A stretch of DNA of 64,000 nt from Saccharomycopsis phalli (GCA_020342235.1 CP073216.1:868001-932000); one strand, 5' to 3'; positions 47,488 to 58,382 are shown, numbered from the stretch's first letter. Notes: a model not told the origin generated them from the sequence alone. Translations and numbers: made by a program.

Positions 47488-49776
47488 ATGAACGGGACGA
47501 ACTTTGATTGGACAGCATTTTCAGGGGCAACCGACTCCAGTGTGACTGCGAGTTTCTCCAGTCTTAGTTTGGACGCAACCAAGGATGGATCTGGGCAGCT
47601 TTCGTTGACGATGAACCAGCTTTCGGACGAGGAGAGCAAGACGTATCTCCGGTGGTACAACGATTTGGTTATCCGGAAGCACAGCAAGCTCATTAGCGTC
47701 GGAGATGTGTTTGAGTTTCTCAAGAACTTCCACTTGAGCGACCCGTTGAAAAACTACTTGAAGTCCCTCTTCAGCACGGGCGGCTTGAACATCGGGCAGT
47801 TCTTTGCTTTGCTCCGCCTCATTTCCCACTACATTTACAACTTGACCGAATTGCATCGCGACACCATGCCGTCACGCGACTTGGTTAGCCAGGTATGCCA
47901 GATCCCCAAGCCCCGGTCGATTCTCGCGACAAAACGACTTGAAGAAGCAGCAGAGTCTGGACTGGTGCCGTTGGATGAGAGCAAGATCGATCTCGACAGC
48001 TTTGCCAAGTTCATCATGACAGGCGAACGGCCTGGCAATAGCAAAAGCACAGTGTCGCCTATCAACAAGGGCCGGAAAAAGAAGAAGCCGAAGCGGGTGC
48101 AGTTCAGTGACCAGTTGGTGACGGTTCAGATGGACGAACCGACAAATGGAGGCTCGGACGCATCTGCAGTGGAGCCGAAACTGAGCCGCAACAGCCTTGA
48201 TTTGTCATTGCCCATGGGCCAGTTGCTCCAGAAGTTGAAGAGCAACCCTCTGCAGAAGCACCAGATTGCTGTCCGCGGTCTTTCAGAAGCAGACATGCAG
48301 GACGAGCGTGAGTTGTTGGGCGAGAACTTTAAGCATTTCCAGAATGTGAACATTGAAAGTGCATTGGTCCATGGAAAGGCAGCGGCCATTCCTCAGGAGC
48401 TTGTGCCGACAAACACCGGAGGGACTATGGACGGGCAAAACGGACATGTGCCGCACTTGGGACTACAAAATGGGAGTTTTTCTGGGGTGCAGCAGAATTT
48501 AACCGGGGGCTTTTCTGGATCTCAGCAGAATTTAGCTGGAAACTCAACTGGGCTACAGCAGAATTTAACTGGAAACTCAACTGGGCTACAGCAGAATCTA
48601 ACTGGAAACTCAACTGGGCTACAGCAGAATGTAACTGGAAACTCAACTGGGCTACAGCAGAATCTAACTGGTGGAAACTTGTCTGGGATACAACAGAATT
48701 TAACCGGTGGAAACTTGTCTGGGATACAACAGAATTTAACCGGTGGAAACTTGTCTGGGATACAACAGAATTTAACCGGTGGAAACCTATCTGGTCCGCA
48801 AAACACATCCGCAGGAAACATCTCGATAAACATCTCCGGATCCCAAAACGGCCAGCTACAACCAAACTTGACTGGAAGCGCAAACCAGTTCCTTCGCAAC
48901 CAGTACTCAAGCTACAGCATCAACCAGCCACCAGCCAACGGCTCAAGCTCCACCGTAAACAACATCAACTCAAACCAGTCGGCATCCAACACGTTTCCAT
49001 CCTCCTTTGCATCCAACACAAATATCAGTACATCTAATAATTTAAACCAGGGACTCAGCCCAAACAATACAAACGGAAACACATCTCTCTTTGGCCTCTC
49101 CAACAGCTCTTCCCTCATTCAAAACTCCCTCGGTTTGTCGTCCCCTGGCTCACTTTCTCCAAGCTTCCCAAGCCTTTCTCCACAACCTTCGGGCCCCGAT
49201 TATTACCCTCAAGACAGAACGTCTTCCTTGAGCCCCTTGCCTTCGCGCGGTGACCAGTTTATCAATTCATTGACGGGCAGTGTTACTAACCTTTCGGTTC
49301 CGCCTCCGCCACCTCCTCGAGCGCGTAGTAGCACTTTGACGGGGATTCCACAGAGGCCTAATTCGGATTTCTCGCATTCGTACCAGAATCAAGGTCTGGG
49401 CCAGTATCAGACCCTGGACCAGAACCAGTTTCAGAGCCAGTTTCAGAACCAGTTTCAGGGCCAGTTTCAGAACCAAAGCCAAGGCCAATTTCAGAGCCAA
49501 GGCCAGGGCCAATTTCAGAGCCAAAATCAGAACCAATTTCAGAACCAGTTTCAGAACCAGAACCAGTTTCAGAACCAGAACCAGTTTCAAACCCAATTCC
49601 AGAACCAGAACCAGCCCCAAACCCAATTCCAGCCCCAGTTCCAAGGTCAGAACCAGTTTCAGTACCAGAATTCAGGAGCAATTTATGGGAACCAAAATGT
49701 GTCGCAATATGGTGGGAATCCGGGCGTAGCGTATCCTTCAACTAATCAGAATCTTGAATGGTATGAGACGGAGTAG
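47488..49776 (+). CDS. SCD5: Scd5-like endocytic adaptor / PP1-targeting protein
   Basis: A 762-residue protein. Residues about 35-110 form an EH-like helical domain (DEESKTYLRWYNDLV, NFHLSDPLKNYL, LNIGQFFALLRLI). A basic stretch with KKPKRVQFSD near 190 contains the RVxF motif for protein phosphatase 1. The central repeats (about 345-430) are four GNSTGLQQNLT units then GGNLSGIQQNLT units. Each holds LxxNxTG or IxxNxTG, the consensus of Prk1/Ark1 kinases that regulate actin patches. The last 130 residues are Gln/Phe/Asn rich. This combination matches Scd5, which couples PP1 to clathrin-mediated endocytosis. I chose the ATG at 47488; the upstream in-frame GTG is unlikely. Confidence 0.75.
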   Translation: MNGTNFDWTAFSGATDSSVTASFSSLSLDATKDGSGQLSLTMNQLSDEESKTYLRWYNDLVIRKHSKLISVGDVFEFLKNFHLSDPLKNYLKSLFSTGGLNIGQFFALLRLISHYIYNLTELHRDTMPSRDLVSQVCQIPKPRSILATKRLEEAAESGLVPLDESKIDLDSFAKFIMTGERPGNSKSTVSPINKGRKKKKPKRVQFSDQLVTVQMDEPTNGGSDASAVEPKLSRNSLDLSLPMGQLLQKLKSNPLQKHQIAVRGLSEADMQDERELLGENFKHFQNVNIESALVHGKAAAIPQELVPTNTGGTMDGQNGHVPHLGLQNGSFSGVQQNLTGGFSGSQQNLAGNSTGLQQNLTGNSTGLQQNLTGNSTGLQQNVTGNSTGLQQNLTGGNLSGIQQNLTGGNLSGIQQNLTGGNLSGIQQNLTGGNLSGPQNTSAGNISINISGSQNGQLQPNLTGSANQFLRNQYSSYSINQPPANGSSSTVNNINSNQSASNTFPSSFASNTNISTSNNLNQGLSPNNTNGNTSLFGLSNSSSLIQNSLGLSSPGSLSPSFPSLSPQPSGPDYYPQDRTSSLSPLPSRGDQFINSLTGSVTNLSVPPPPPPRARSSTLTGIPQRPNSDFSHSYQNQGLGQYQTLDQNQFQSQFQNQFQGQFQNQSQGQFQSQGQGQFQSQNQNQFQNQFQNQNQFQNQNQFQTQFQNQNQPQTQFQPQFQGQNQFQYQNSGAIYGNQNVSQYGGNPGVAYPSTNQNLEWYETE

Positions 49777-51940
49777 TTGGGTAATGCCAAGTGGATCTAG
49801 AGGATTGGATCTTGGTAGTTTTTTGTGGGTAATTATGGATCGCAGTGCTTACCAGATATAGTGGTGCTGGTGCTGGTTGGCATTGGACGAGGAAAACTAG
49901 GCTGATTTACTTTTAAAGTTTGATACCTTATGAGTAACTAAGAGACAGAATGTAGCTAGAGAGTGATAGAATTGTAATAGAAGTTGACTACAAATGAAAT
50001 TTGTAAATACAAGTGAATGCTAGGTAGGGGATTTGGCGTAGAATTTTGGCAAAGAGAAGATAGGATGGAATAGGGATTAGGGTTGGGAAGGAAGAAGTGA
50101 AGTGGATGAAGTGAAGTGAAAGAAGTAAAGTGAAAGAAGTAAAGTGAAAGAAGTAAAGTGAAAGAAGTAAAGTATATGAGAACTGGTAAAGAAGTGGAAG
50201 AGAACTGGTAAAGAAGTAAAATAGAACTGGTAAAGTAAAAGAGAATAGATAAAGCATAAGAGAACAAGTAAAGGACAGTAAACAATAAAGAAACAAGCAG
50301 AAGTAGAATAGTTGCAAGCTGAATTAAACAAATCAAAGCAACCAATTATCAACAACTGAAAGCAAGTAAAGCTATTGAAAATTAGACCAACACAGTCAAA
50401 TATGTGAATTGGCACCGAGACAAATTCCAAAACCACAATAATCACTATATCGAACAACTGAAATTGACTCTGCCATTATACTATTATTCAATTGAGTTGG
50501 TCAACGTTGGAGATGGACTGCAACACCGCGCTTCACTTGAGAAGTTGCAATTAAGCTGGAGAAACGAATTTTCAACTTCGATATTCGAGGAATTTGCCAT
50601 GATGAGTGGAAATGTCGGGATTCAGATAAAATTTTAGAGACGAGTCTAAACTTGAGTTTATGACGTTATGGTTCTAAAACACGACAATTCTAGATTCTTG
50701 CTGCTAAATTCACCAGACTAAATTCCTCGGTCTAAATTTGCGAGCCTAAATCTGCCAGGTTAAATACACCCTTGGGGGTGATTGCTCTACACTTGAGGAT
50801 TGACATTGGAGGTGTGTGTGGTTGAATATCCCAAATTGATTATACAAAGGCAACTTTCCCAGCAAGATTTACCTATATTCTTCACTACGACTCAAACCTA
50901 GAAAATTAAGCTACAGATATTTTATAGACATTGTTCCAGCAGATGATTCCAGACAATCTCAGACAATCTCAGACAAACAACGTTAGTGCGTAGCAAAGGA
51001 GTATCCTGATGATCATTACCAAGGTAGGGTAACAGTGTTACAGGGTAGGGAAATTCGACATGACACAACAGGGTAGTACGTTTGGAGCGTTGATGGTTTG
51101 ATGCCCCCGGCAGGGTAGTTTATGTGTCTTCACGTGCACGGCAAACTGGCGATGGTGCCGAGAGTTGGTGGGGGTGTTTACGGCGGCATGGTGAATCCAT
51201 TGCGGATTACTTGTTTAAGGATTTATGGTATGCGGCCCGTCTGCAGATGGCGTTTCTGAGAAGGACCGCCGATCTTAACCCAAGATTATGTACCATGGTT
51301 GTTACTTTTTGTTTTCTTTTTTGGGGGGGGAGGTCGGAGGTGTTTTTATTGGCCGATGTAACCCACGGGTCGCCCGTATTTGTGTGCCGCTTTTTGTGCA
51401 GGTGGTGGAATCCACAAATTACAACACCCACCCGTGTTTGTGGTTGCTTATTTGTTGCTGCTGTTTTATGTTTTATGTTTTTTTGTCTTATGCTTTTTGT
51501 TTTATGTTTTATGTTTTTTGTTTTATGTTTTTTTTTTGTTTTTTTTTTTGTCTATGGTTTTGTGTCTATGATCGCGTTTTTGCGTGCCTGGCTTCATGGC
51601 TGGAGCACCCGGCGCACCGCAAGGGTATCGGAGTTAAATTTCGGATATAGTTCGCAGCGACAGCACGTCTGCCAATTGATTGTGCCAATTGCCTCGGCCA
51701 ATTGGCTGTGACAACTGACTGTGTTTATGTAAATTGCACCTTGGAGCCTCATGCTCAGTGGACAATTGACGGTTGCCCCGTTTTTTTTTGTGCTTGCATC
51801 GGCACGTCGGCGTCGGGGCTGCAGGTTGATTCGTGCCAGAATATTGGCTTGCGCATCCAGGTTAAGGTTTCCTTTCCTGAATAAATACAGCTAGTCTGAA
51901 TGACATCTTGTCTGGGCACCAACACATACTTGAAAATACA
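49777..51940. other. 2.2-kb region upstream of the first velvet gene
   Basis: Contains four 14-bp GAAGTAAAGTGAAA units (50113-50173) followed by looser AGAACTGGTAAAG repeats to 50240. TTAAAGTTT lies at 49912-49920 (Wor1-like motif). CACGTG is at 51131-51136. A T-rich stretch built from TTTTATG units spans 51465-51560. The open frames across the T-rich stretch are low complexity and not credible genes. A very short frame overlaps the velvet start codon (51900-51962). Confidence 0.6.
50113..50173. repeat. 14-bp minisatellite, about 4 copies
   Basis: Unit GAAGTAAAGTGAAA head to tail, followed by diverged related sequence. Confidence 0.88.
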
Positions 51941-51962
51941 ATGCGGAGAGTACTCCAACTAG
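51900..51962 (+). promoter_or_regulatory. Upstream ORF overlapping the velvet-1 start
   Basis: A 20-codon frame starting at the ATG 41 bp before the velvet ATG and ending 22 bp inside the gene, in another frame. The upstream ATG has T at -3, a weak context, whereas the velvet ATG has A at -3. Leaky scanning would be needed for velvet translation if the transcript includes this ATG. Confidence 0.5.
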
Positions 51963-52786
51963 TGCCTTTGAACGGCATCCACGAGACGAACGACATCAGC
52001 TACAGCTTCAGTCTCATCCAGCAACCCAAGTTTGCGCGAGAGTCGACGAACCTGAAGCGGCTTCTTCACCCGTACCCGGTTCTCACGTTGAAGGTGTACC
52101 GGCGGGAGAAGAATGGCGGATTTACGGACATTACGAGTCACAGCTTGTCGCAGTTCTTCCTCAAGGCGTCGATAGTCGGAACCAACGACCAGATATTGGT
52201 GGGCAACACTGTGATCAGCGGCACGTTTTACGCGCCGCCCTCGGACGACGCTGAAATAACCCGCCAGGATCCGGGGGTGATTGCCTTTGTGTTCAACGAG
52301 TTGGGCATTGTCAAAAAGGGCAACTTCCGGCTCCGGTTCGAGCTCTACAAGTTTGAGTTCTTCCACCACTTGTTGCGGCGGGTCCCCAAGATATGTAAGG
52401 TGCATCTGCTTGTCTCCGACGAGTTCAGAATATACGGCTCGCGCCAGTTCTACAAGAAACTGAATCAGCTCCGCTTCGCCAAGGAGCTTGAGATCGAACG
52501 CCGCAAAGTCGCGTGCAATCGCACGTTGACGTACTTGAAGAATATCAAGGTGCTCAAGGAGCTGGACGACAGGAAACTGGGCAAGAAGAACCCCCGGCTC
52601 GAGGTCAAGCAGATGATTTCGGGGTCGCAGTTCCTTGTCTTTGACTCGAAGAAGCAGACCGACACCCCCGAAGCCTCCACCAACGAGCCTGGAGACCCCC
52701 CTCAGTACACGGTGGCTACTTCCAACAAGCGGAAACTTGCCGTCTATGACGATCGCATGAGTATCAAGAAGCTACTATTGGCCTAG
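51941..52786 (+). CDS. Velvet-domain regulator 1
   Basis: A 281-residue protein with a velvet domain at about 20-178. Family landmarks in order: YSFSLIQQPKFARES (21-35), HPYPVLTLKV, FFLKASI, a VISGTFYAP strand, then FVFNELGIVKKGNFRLRFELYKFE and VSDEFRIYGSRQFYKKL. Velvet factors are nuclear dimers with an NF-kB-like fold that bind DNA and control development and secondary metabolism. A shared helix (about 183-215, ending YLKNIKVLKEL) follows the domain. The tail is basic and ends with a KKLLLA stretch. I chose the ATG at 51941 because all three paralogues then begin Met-Arg and have the QQP position at residues 27-29. It is nearest to velvet 3 and is not clearly VeA, VelB or VosA. Confidence 0.92.
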   Translation: MRRVLQLVPLNGIHETNDISYSFSLIQQPKFARESTNLKRLLHPYPVLTLKVYRREKNGGFTDITSHSLSQFFLKASIVGTNDQILVGNTVISGTFYAPPSDDAEITRQDPGVIAFVFNELGIVKKGNFRLRFELYKFEFFHHLLRRVPKICKVHLLVSDEFRIYGSRQFYKKLNQLRFAKELEIERRKVACNRTLTYLKNIKVLKELDDRKLGKKNPRLEVKQMISGSQFLVFDSKKQTDTPEASTNEPGDPPQYTVATSNKRKLAVYDDRMSIKKLLLA

Positions 52787-53899
52787 TGGGTGGCTTGGTG
52801 GAGGTTTGACTATTTTCGTGGGTGGGCTGAATACAAATGTTACATTGCTAGTTCTATAATGTAGTGGTACTTCCGTCATGGTTACTCCGGTTGGTACTCG
52901 CCCGTAGATTCAAACCCGTCATACGGTACCATGGCTGTTTCTTGCGACTCAATTGTTTTGCTACCATTGATGCTTTCCAAACTATTCGTTTATTTTACGC
53001 TTTGTTTCCGCATTTCATCTGCCTATTGTGAAAACGGACCGCGAGTTTCCTCAATTCCCCAAATTGGTCCGTCTCGGCTCAGTATAGTATTTACCCGGCT
53101 GTGATCGTGCCGAGACATGCATGCTACCCAAGATTCATCACATCCAGTGTCTGAGCCTCGACTTGGTGTCATACCGCAAATCATTGCTTCTGTCATCGCT
53201 TTAATTAGCCGTAATTCACCTGGTATTTCGTATTGTCGGCACAATATTGAATATACAGGTGGGCTTACCCTTGGCTTGTGGCTTTTACCATTTTCCCATT
53301 CCACTCTATGCTGGATTTCCCACTCTATTATTTTGCATTTTCCCACTCTATTATCTTTTGGGTTTGCTTCTATCTTTTTCCTCCTCACTTTTATTTCCAA
53401 TTGTATTCTCAATCCATTATCCATTTGGCTTCACTTTTTCAAGTTGTATTCTCAGCCCATTATCAATTTGGCCCCACTTTTTTCAGTTGTATTCTCAACC
53501 CAAGTCAAACGACGAATAAATTTTTTTCAATATTTGGCAATTTCCTCAACTGTCAACTTTAAACTATAAATTCACTTGGGAAGCGGTTCAAAAGTGAGGC
53601 GTACTTTGGAAATTACCACGATATTCACCAAGCTAAAATCACAAACATGACGTAACAACTGGATTTATACATGACTAGACTACAGGGATCTGGGTCGTAT
53701 GTAGTAATCAAACGTAAAATTGAGGGAGGCTATTTGCCAGGATAACTAATCGTTCAGTCCCAAAGAAAAATGTATGGTACTATGGACACATGGCAAAGTA
53801 ATGACTCTTTTATTTTTAAGCTGATTGATAATCAGTCATGACGATACCAGACACTGGCTTTACTTTTTAAAAATTACGTTTAAATCTAATTCCAAAAAT

Positions 53900-54085
53900 A
53901 TACCTGCAAAAAAGAACTAATCAAAAAGCTTAGCAAAATACCTGCCAAAAAACTTTACAAAATGCCTGCCAAAAACGTATCACAACACCTGCCAAAAATA
54001 TACTGTAAACACTTGCCAAAAATATACTGTAAATACCGGCCAAAAATATACAGTTAAACCTTGCCAAAAATACGCTGTAAAAACT
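53900..54085. repeat. 23-bp imperfect repeats in the velvet-2 upstream region
   Basis: About seven units, each with CCTGCCAAAAATATACTGTA or a variant, spaced 21-25 bp. They end about 460 bp before the velvet-2 start. Confidence 0.85.
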
Positions 54086-54213
54086 CATGGAAAATTTGGC
54101 TTCAAGAACCTCCACACAATTTACGCCAACACCCACACCCACTTCCTACAACACATCAAAATCCACACCGTACCAAGACAACCAGCTCCAGTAATCCGGA
54201 CCATGGGAAATTA

Positions 54214-54260
54214 CCGCCGGAAAACCACCGGAAAACCACCGGAAAACCACCGGAAAACCA
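54214..54260. repeat. 11-bp repeat, 4 copies
   Basis: Unit CCACCGGAAAA; the first copy has CCG in place of CCA. Confidence 0.93.
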
Positions 54261-54501
54261 CTCTTCCTCAAACACCAACATTGATTCTAGACCTGGTCAC
54301 GTGATACATGACTGCTTAGCCCCCATCCAAAATCGCGGATCCAATGTGCGCATGATTTTAGCGGGAACAAGAAATGGGATAGAGCCAAACCCATGGACCC
54401 CATGTCAGCATGAATGGGTAGAATAAGTCCAAACGGCACATATGTCATTGTGTGACTCTATGCATCGAGACATATATATAAATAAATATATATAATAATA
54501 C

Positions 54502-54558
54502 ATGGACCCTGGAGAAAGCACATACGTGATATACAAACTACATGCGAAACACAGTTGA
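54502..54558 (+). promoter_or_regulatory. Upstream ORF overlapping the velvet-2 start
   Basis: An 18-codon frame starting 40 bp before the velvet-2 ATG and ending 14 bp inside it, in another frame. The upstream ATG has T at -3. It lies only just downstream of the TATA region, so some transcripts may begin after it. Confidence 0.45.
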
Positions 54559-55537
54559 GTTCGCCCCGATAACTACAATCCACAACGCAATCAACATCAA
54601 GTATCGGTTGCAGATTGTCCTGCTGCCAAGATTTGGCCGGGAATTCACCAAAGCAAAACGATTGATCAACCCTCACGCAGTGATCGCCTTGAAAGTGTAC
54701 TCGGGCTCAAAAGACATCACCAACCATGTCTTGTGCCAGTTTCACATGAAAGTATCGCTCCAAGGAGGCAACATGCGCAACCTCGTGGGTCTTCTGTTTG
54801 TCAACGGCTCGCTCCATCCAGTTAATGGCGGAGTGTTTATCTTTACGTTTCCGGACTTGGGCATCGTGTCCCGGGGTGTGTACACCCTCCAGTTTGAGTT
54901 GTTCAAATACGAGGGGTACGCGTTCATGGGGGAAAGAGGCACTCCGCCGTTGCTTACGAAACTTGGGGAGATCCAAAGTGCTCCGATCCATATCTTTGGG
55001 ATCCGCGAGTTTTACAAGTCGGAAGTTCAGCGGGGATTCCAACAGGACGCTGCGTCGGAGCTTGCGGAATTGAAGCGGTGCCGAGAAAAATACAACATTT
55101 ACAAATATTTGAAATCCATTGGAATTATCAAGGATACTTCCAAAACCGATTCTCCCTTGAAACGCAAGCACTCCTTCCTAGACCACCCGCAAAAACGTCC
55201 CGCTACTGAGTGCCACATGACACATCACGTGACCGATCCAGACTCATGTCACATGACGTATACTGTGTCGCCGTTGAGCAGTGGGTTTGACACAGCATCG
55301 GACTTTCACAGCAGCTCGCTGTCGATTTTTGACGACTTACATCACAACTTTAACGTCTCGCAGCCCAACTTTAACAATTCCATATTTAGCGATACTGCTT
55401 TTAACGACGCCTTCAGCACCGCCACTTTCAGCGATCCTGGTCTTGGCGAAGGAATGTTGGGCGAATTGAGTTTCCCTGAACTTGACGGCAGCGCGTCTTC
55501 CAGAATGAAGGACGCCTTTTCCTACAGACTTTGCTGA
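54542..55537 (+). CDS. Velvet-domain regulator 2 (diverged)
   Basis: A 331-residue protein. The velvet domain spans about 20-165: YRLQIVLLPRFGREF, NPHAVIALKVY, CQFHMKVSL, FTFPDLGIVSRGVYTLQFEL and PIHIFGIREFYKSEV. The FPDL-x-x-x-x-G-x-Y core is better kept than in its neighbours, but the near-universal QQP is replaced by LLP at residues 27-29 and the following ARES by GREF. The shared post-domain helix ends YLKSIGIIKD. The remaining 140 residues contain a basic KRKHSF segment and an acidic Ser/Phe/Asp-rich tail (about 240-320), which looks like an activation domain. It begins MRN at the ATG at 54542. The loss of QQP may alter DNA contact or dimer choice. Confidence 0.85.
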   Translation: MRNTVEFAPITTIHNAINIKYRLQIVLLPRFGREFTKAKRLINPHAVIALKVYSGSKDITNHVLCQFHMKVSLQGGNMRNLVGLLFVNGSLHPVNGGVFIFTFPDLGIVSRGVYTLQFELFKYEGYAFMGERGTPPLLTKLGEIQSAPIHIFGIREFYKSEVQRGFQQDAASELAELKRCREKYNIYKYLKSIGIIKDTSKTDSPLKRKHSFLDHPQKRPATECHMTHHVTDPDSCHMTYTVSPLSSGFDTASDFHSSSLSIFDDLHHNFNVSQPNFNNSIFSDTAFNDAFSTATFSDPGLGEGMLGELSFPELDGSASSRMKDAFSYRLC

Positions 55538-55975
55538 CATGTGGTGTCTTAGTAGATTTTATATACTTGTCATTAGCATTACATACAATTTATAAACGCA
55601 ATACAGTACAGGATAAGTAAACCTTGCTCGGGGTGGCATGCCATTTGCGTATTCTCGTAATCAAGAAAATTCTAGTTGACACAATCGGCCCAATCAAGAT
55701 CGGCCTGACCCGCAGTACAGATCACGTGAACAACTCGGAACACGCCTGGGATTCGACGCTCTCTAGACTCTGTCATGTACGAGAAGAATTCTAGGCCGTT
55801 GGCCCAAGCAATGCATGCACGACAAAATGATCCACGCCATTACGTCATGGCCACAAAAAAATCCCCAAGCTACAATTGCGCTACAAAACAAGACACATTA
55901 CAATTGTATATTTGCTACTCTGGCCCCAATATATATAGTATAGGAAGGTATAGTACAAAAGCAGGAACGCATGGT
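55538..55975. other. Spacer between velvet 2 and the zinc-ribbon microprotein gene
   Basis: The 3' flanks of two convergent genes. CACGTG at 55723-55728. A plus-strand 85-codon frame from 55775 overlaps the microprotein gene in antisense and has no features, so I reject it. Confidence 0.5.
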
Positions 55976-56086
55976 TCAGTACCATACGCATTCCTCGCAG
56001 CGACTCTGCTTGCAGTTCTCACACTTTGTTAGATGCTCGTCGTTCACGGTCCGACATTGGCAACACCGCCAATAATAATCTGCCAT
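55976..56086 (-). CDS. 36-aa zinc-ribbon microprotein
   Basis: From the ATG at 56086 the frame encodes 36 residues with seven cysteines. The layout is W-R-C-C-Q-C at 6-11, C22-x2-C25 and C30-x2-C33, ending VWY. This W-x-C-C-x-C ... C-x2-C ... C-x2-C arrangement resembles small zinc-ribbon domains (RanBP2-like) at the ends of many uncharacterised filamentous-fungal proteins. The frame stays open upstream to 56185 without another ATG, so the real protein might have an extra N-terminal exon. A TATA-like AATATAAATAAA at 56215-56226 on the same strand, behind a T-tract, suits the ATG used. Function unknown. Its place between velvet genes invites a regulatory role, but that is a guess. Confidence 0.55.
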   Translation of the reverse strand: MADYYWRCCQCRTVNDEHLTKCENCKQSRCEECVWY

Positions 56087-56189
56087 GGGAACTTGGAGAG
56101 TGTCTTGATTTGACTTGCTAGATCCTGTTTCTAAAGTCGACGTGCAAAGTTGTGGCTGCCCAAAGGAATGTGTGTTTTGCAGCGTTTAA

Positions 56190-56420
56190 TTTTTTCCTAG
56201 GGGTGATTCAGGGTTTTATTTATATTCAGTGCGTCTTAAATGTAGCGAAATGAGACTTTTTTTTCCTTGACCAAACGAGAAAGAAAAAAAATGATGCAAG
56301 AAAAAAAAAAAACACAAAAAAAAACACAAAAAAAAAATACAACAAATTACAACAAAAAAACATAAATATATAAAAAAAAAAAAACTAAACAAAGTAAACA
56401 AAAAAAACAACTAAACGTCT
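56190..56420 (-). promoter_or_regulatory. T-tract and TATA promoter of the microprotein gene
   Basis: On the minus strand this is a long T-rich stretch (many runs of 7-12 T), followed by TATAAATAAA near 56217-56226, about 135 bp before the microprotein ATG. This is a typical yeast promoter layout and supports transcription of the minus strand. Confidence 0.45.
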
Positions 56421-58245
56421 ATTGTCAACAGCATACCAAAATTTAAAATCAACATTGGCCTGCAGCGGGTGAATTAGATCGCCAGCCGGACCAATTCTTT
56501 CCCGCTAAAGGCTCCGTTTACTAATACCCGCCATCATGTCTCATTGTAAAACGTGTCACGTGAAGCGTATCCCAGATTATGGAACTAGATGCACGTGATA
56601 TGTAACATGGTCAACAATTCACAAGGCACAACTTGAGCAACATGAATTTCGAAAAAAAAATTGTGGAATTCACATTATATTACCCCAAGCTCTGATATAT
56701 ACGCAATCAGCCTGTACGCCGACTCTTTATTACTTTTTTGTTATTGTAAACTTGTAAAATTCGCAGTGGTCCTGTAGTGTTTACCTTCACAGGTCGTTCC
56801 TCTTGAACGTTGATGAGACATTTGTGTGGAATTCGTCAAAACTTTTTCCTATCATCGACTCATCAAAATGTGTCATTTGTATGGATTTGGTTAGCGTTTT
56901 GCCTTTATCGGTTGCAGACCTTGGCAAGCTATAATCCAGACCAAGTTCTAAATAATCAGTCAGAGTTGAGCAGCGTTTATGTGAAACAAAACTTACTCAA
57001 ATGGGAAGTTATAACTCAATTGATCTCTTTCCACAATCACCCGATTTCCATCAATCATTTCTACACTTTGAGTGTACAAGTGGGTTGATGGAATAACGAA
57101 ATTTGTCGCATCAATTGTAATTCCAAATTGGAAAAAACTTGGAGAATGGAAATGTGGAAAATGCCAGGTTGAAATAGAATGGATGTCCTTCTACAATGCT
57201 ATGGTGGTGTTGGTCTCTGAACTCAATCAGCTGTACAAGTACCATTTGGTAATACATGTACCAAATTAGAACTTTTACGGCCACATAAGCGGGAATAGGC
57301 CTTTTAAATTATCAATACAAAGCATCAATAATCAATACAGAACATCAATCATCAATCGAACCATTTTTCAGTGAGCTTTTCCACCCGGTTGGCATAGCCC
57401 AGAACTTTCTCCAACAGAGAGGGGCCTTTCACCAATATAGAGGGGGCCATTATGTTCTCCAAGATAAACTAATATATTCTAACCATTAACAAAGAAGCCA
57501 ATGTAACATGAAATACTAAATAAAATAATTATTGTTGAAATTGCGGTCATGTACCATCCGCCCGGATCAAATGCATTGGGCTATTATAGAGATGCACTAC
57601 GACCAGAACAATTACAGTTTAAACCTTAAGGATAATGTTTCGATAGAAGCCTGCCGAGGTAGTAAATAAAAGTATGAACTGCAATTTTCGGAATTCAAAC
57701 GGCAGTTACACTTGGAAGGAACCACTGATTTGAATCGAGCGCTTGTATACCAACAGATTGCTGAGGCATGAGCAACGCCACTGGAAATATTACGACATTA
57801 TATTTGGGATTTATTTGCTATCTTGTCCGAGTTGATTGCAATTATAATATCAAAGTGGCCTTGATATTGTACTGTAGAAGAGTGCATTATTTAACCAAAA
57901 TGGTGCGTTATGGAACGTTCTGTTGCAGTGTGGCTCGCAATTTACAATAGAGGAAGTATTTTTGAATAAGCCATTGGCTTTGGAAGAACGAATTTCTTTT
58001 TTTGGTAATTTTCTGGGAATTGCTGTTTTACCGGTGTGATGCGATCCTCGATGCGTTTGTTTGAATCCAAGGTAGGAATTTAAAAAGTGGGGCAGATTTA
58101 GTTTGACAGAAGTTGGGAATTTTTGGGCAAGTTTGGATATGAATATATGACGAGGTTATTTATGATGGTTGGTATATAAGGATTTCATGAGCTGATGTGA
58201 AATGAGAAGTATTATGAAAAAGTAGTTATGTGCTAATGCCTCATA

Positions 58246-58382
58246 GACAAATCTATAGACAAATCTATAGACAAACCATCAACAAATCTATATACAAACC
58301 ATAGACAAAAACACAGACCAATGTTCATAGACCAATCCATATACTAATACTCATGGGCCAATCTATAGACAAACATAGACCA
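58246..58382. repeat. Imperfect 12-16-bp repeats
   Basis: Repeated (T)CTATAGACAAA and related CATAGACCAAT units, about nine in all, 500 bp upstream of velvet 3. Confidence 0.8.

Larger units (their letters stand above)
52787..54541. other. 1.75-kb intergenic region upstream of velvet 2
   Basis: Contains three imperfect units around TTGTATTCTCA(A/G) at 53398-53515, the 23-bp repeats (53900-54085) and an 11-bp repeat (54214-54260). Also present are TTACCCG (53091-53097), CACGTG (54298-54303) and a TATATATAAATAA TATA region (54472-54495) 50-70 bp before the velvet-2 ATG. A 150-codon frame from 53117 is hydrophobic and overlaps repeats; I do not accept it as a gene. Confidence 0.6.

Noticed and set aside
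51124-51711. A 195-codon open frame upstream of velvet 1
   Set aside because: It has no ATG at its start and most of it is a T-rich TTTTATG repeat translated as Phe/Val/Leu/Cys; this is promoter-type sequence.
53117-53569. A 150-codon hydrophobic frame with an ATG
   Set aside because: Its second half is three imperfect DNA repeats and no family or topology signal is convincing.
55775-56032. An 85-codon plus-strand frame
   Set aside because: It is antisense to the cysteine-patterned microprotein, which is far more protein-like and has its own promoter features.
56810-57269. A gene spanning two overlapping frames upstream of velvet 3
   Set aside because: Weakly protein-like, but the frames overlap without a splice signal of the type seen elsewhere in this window.
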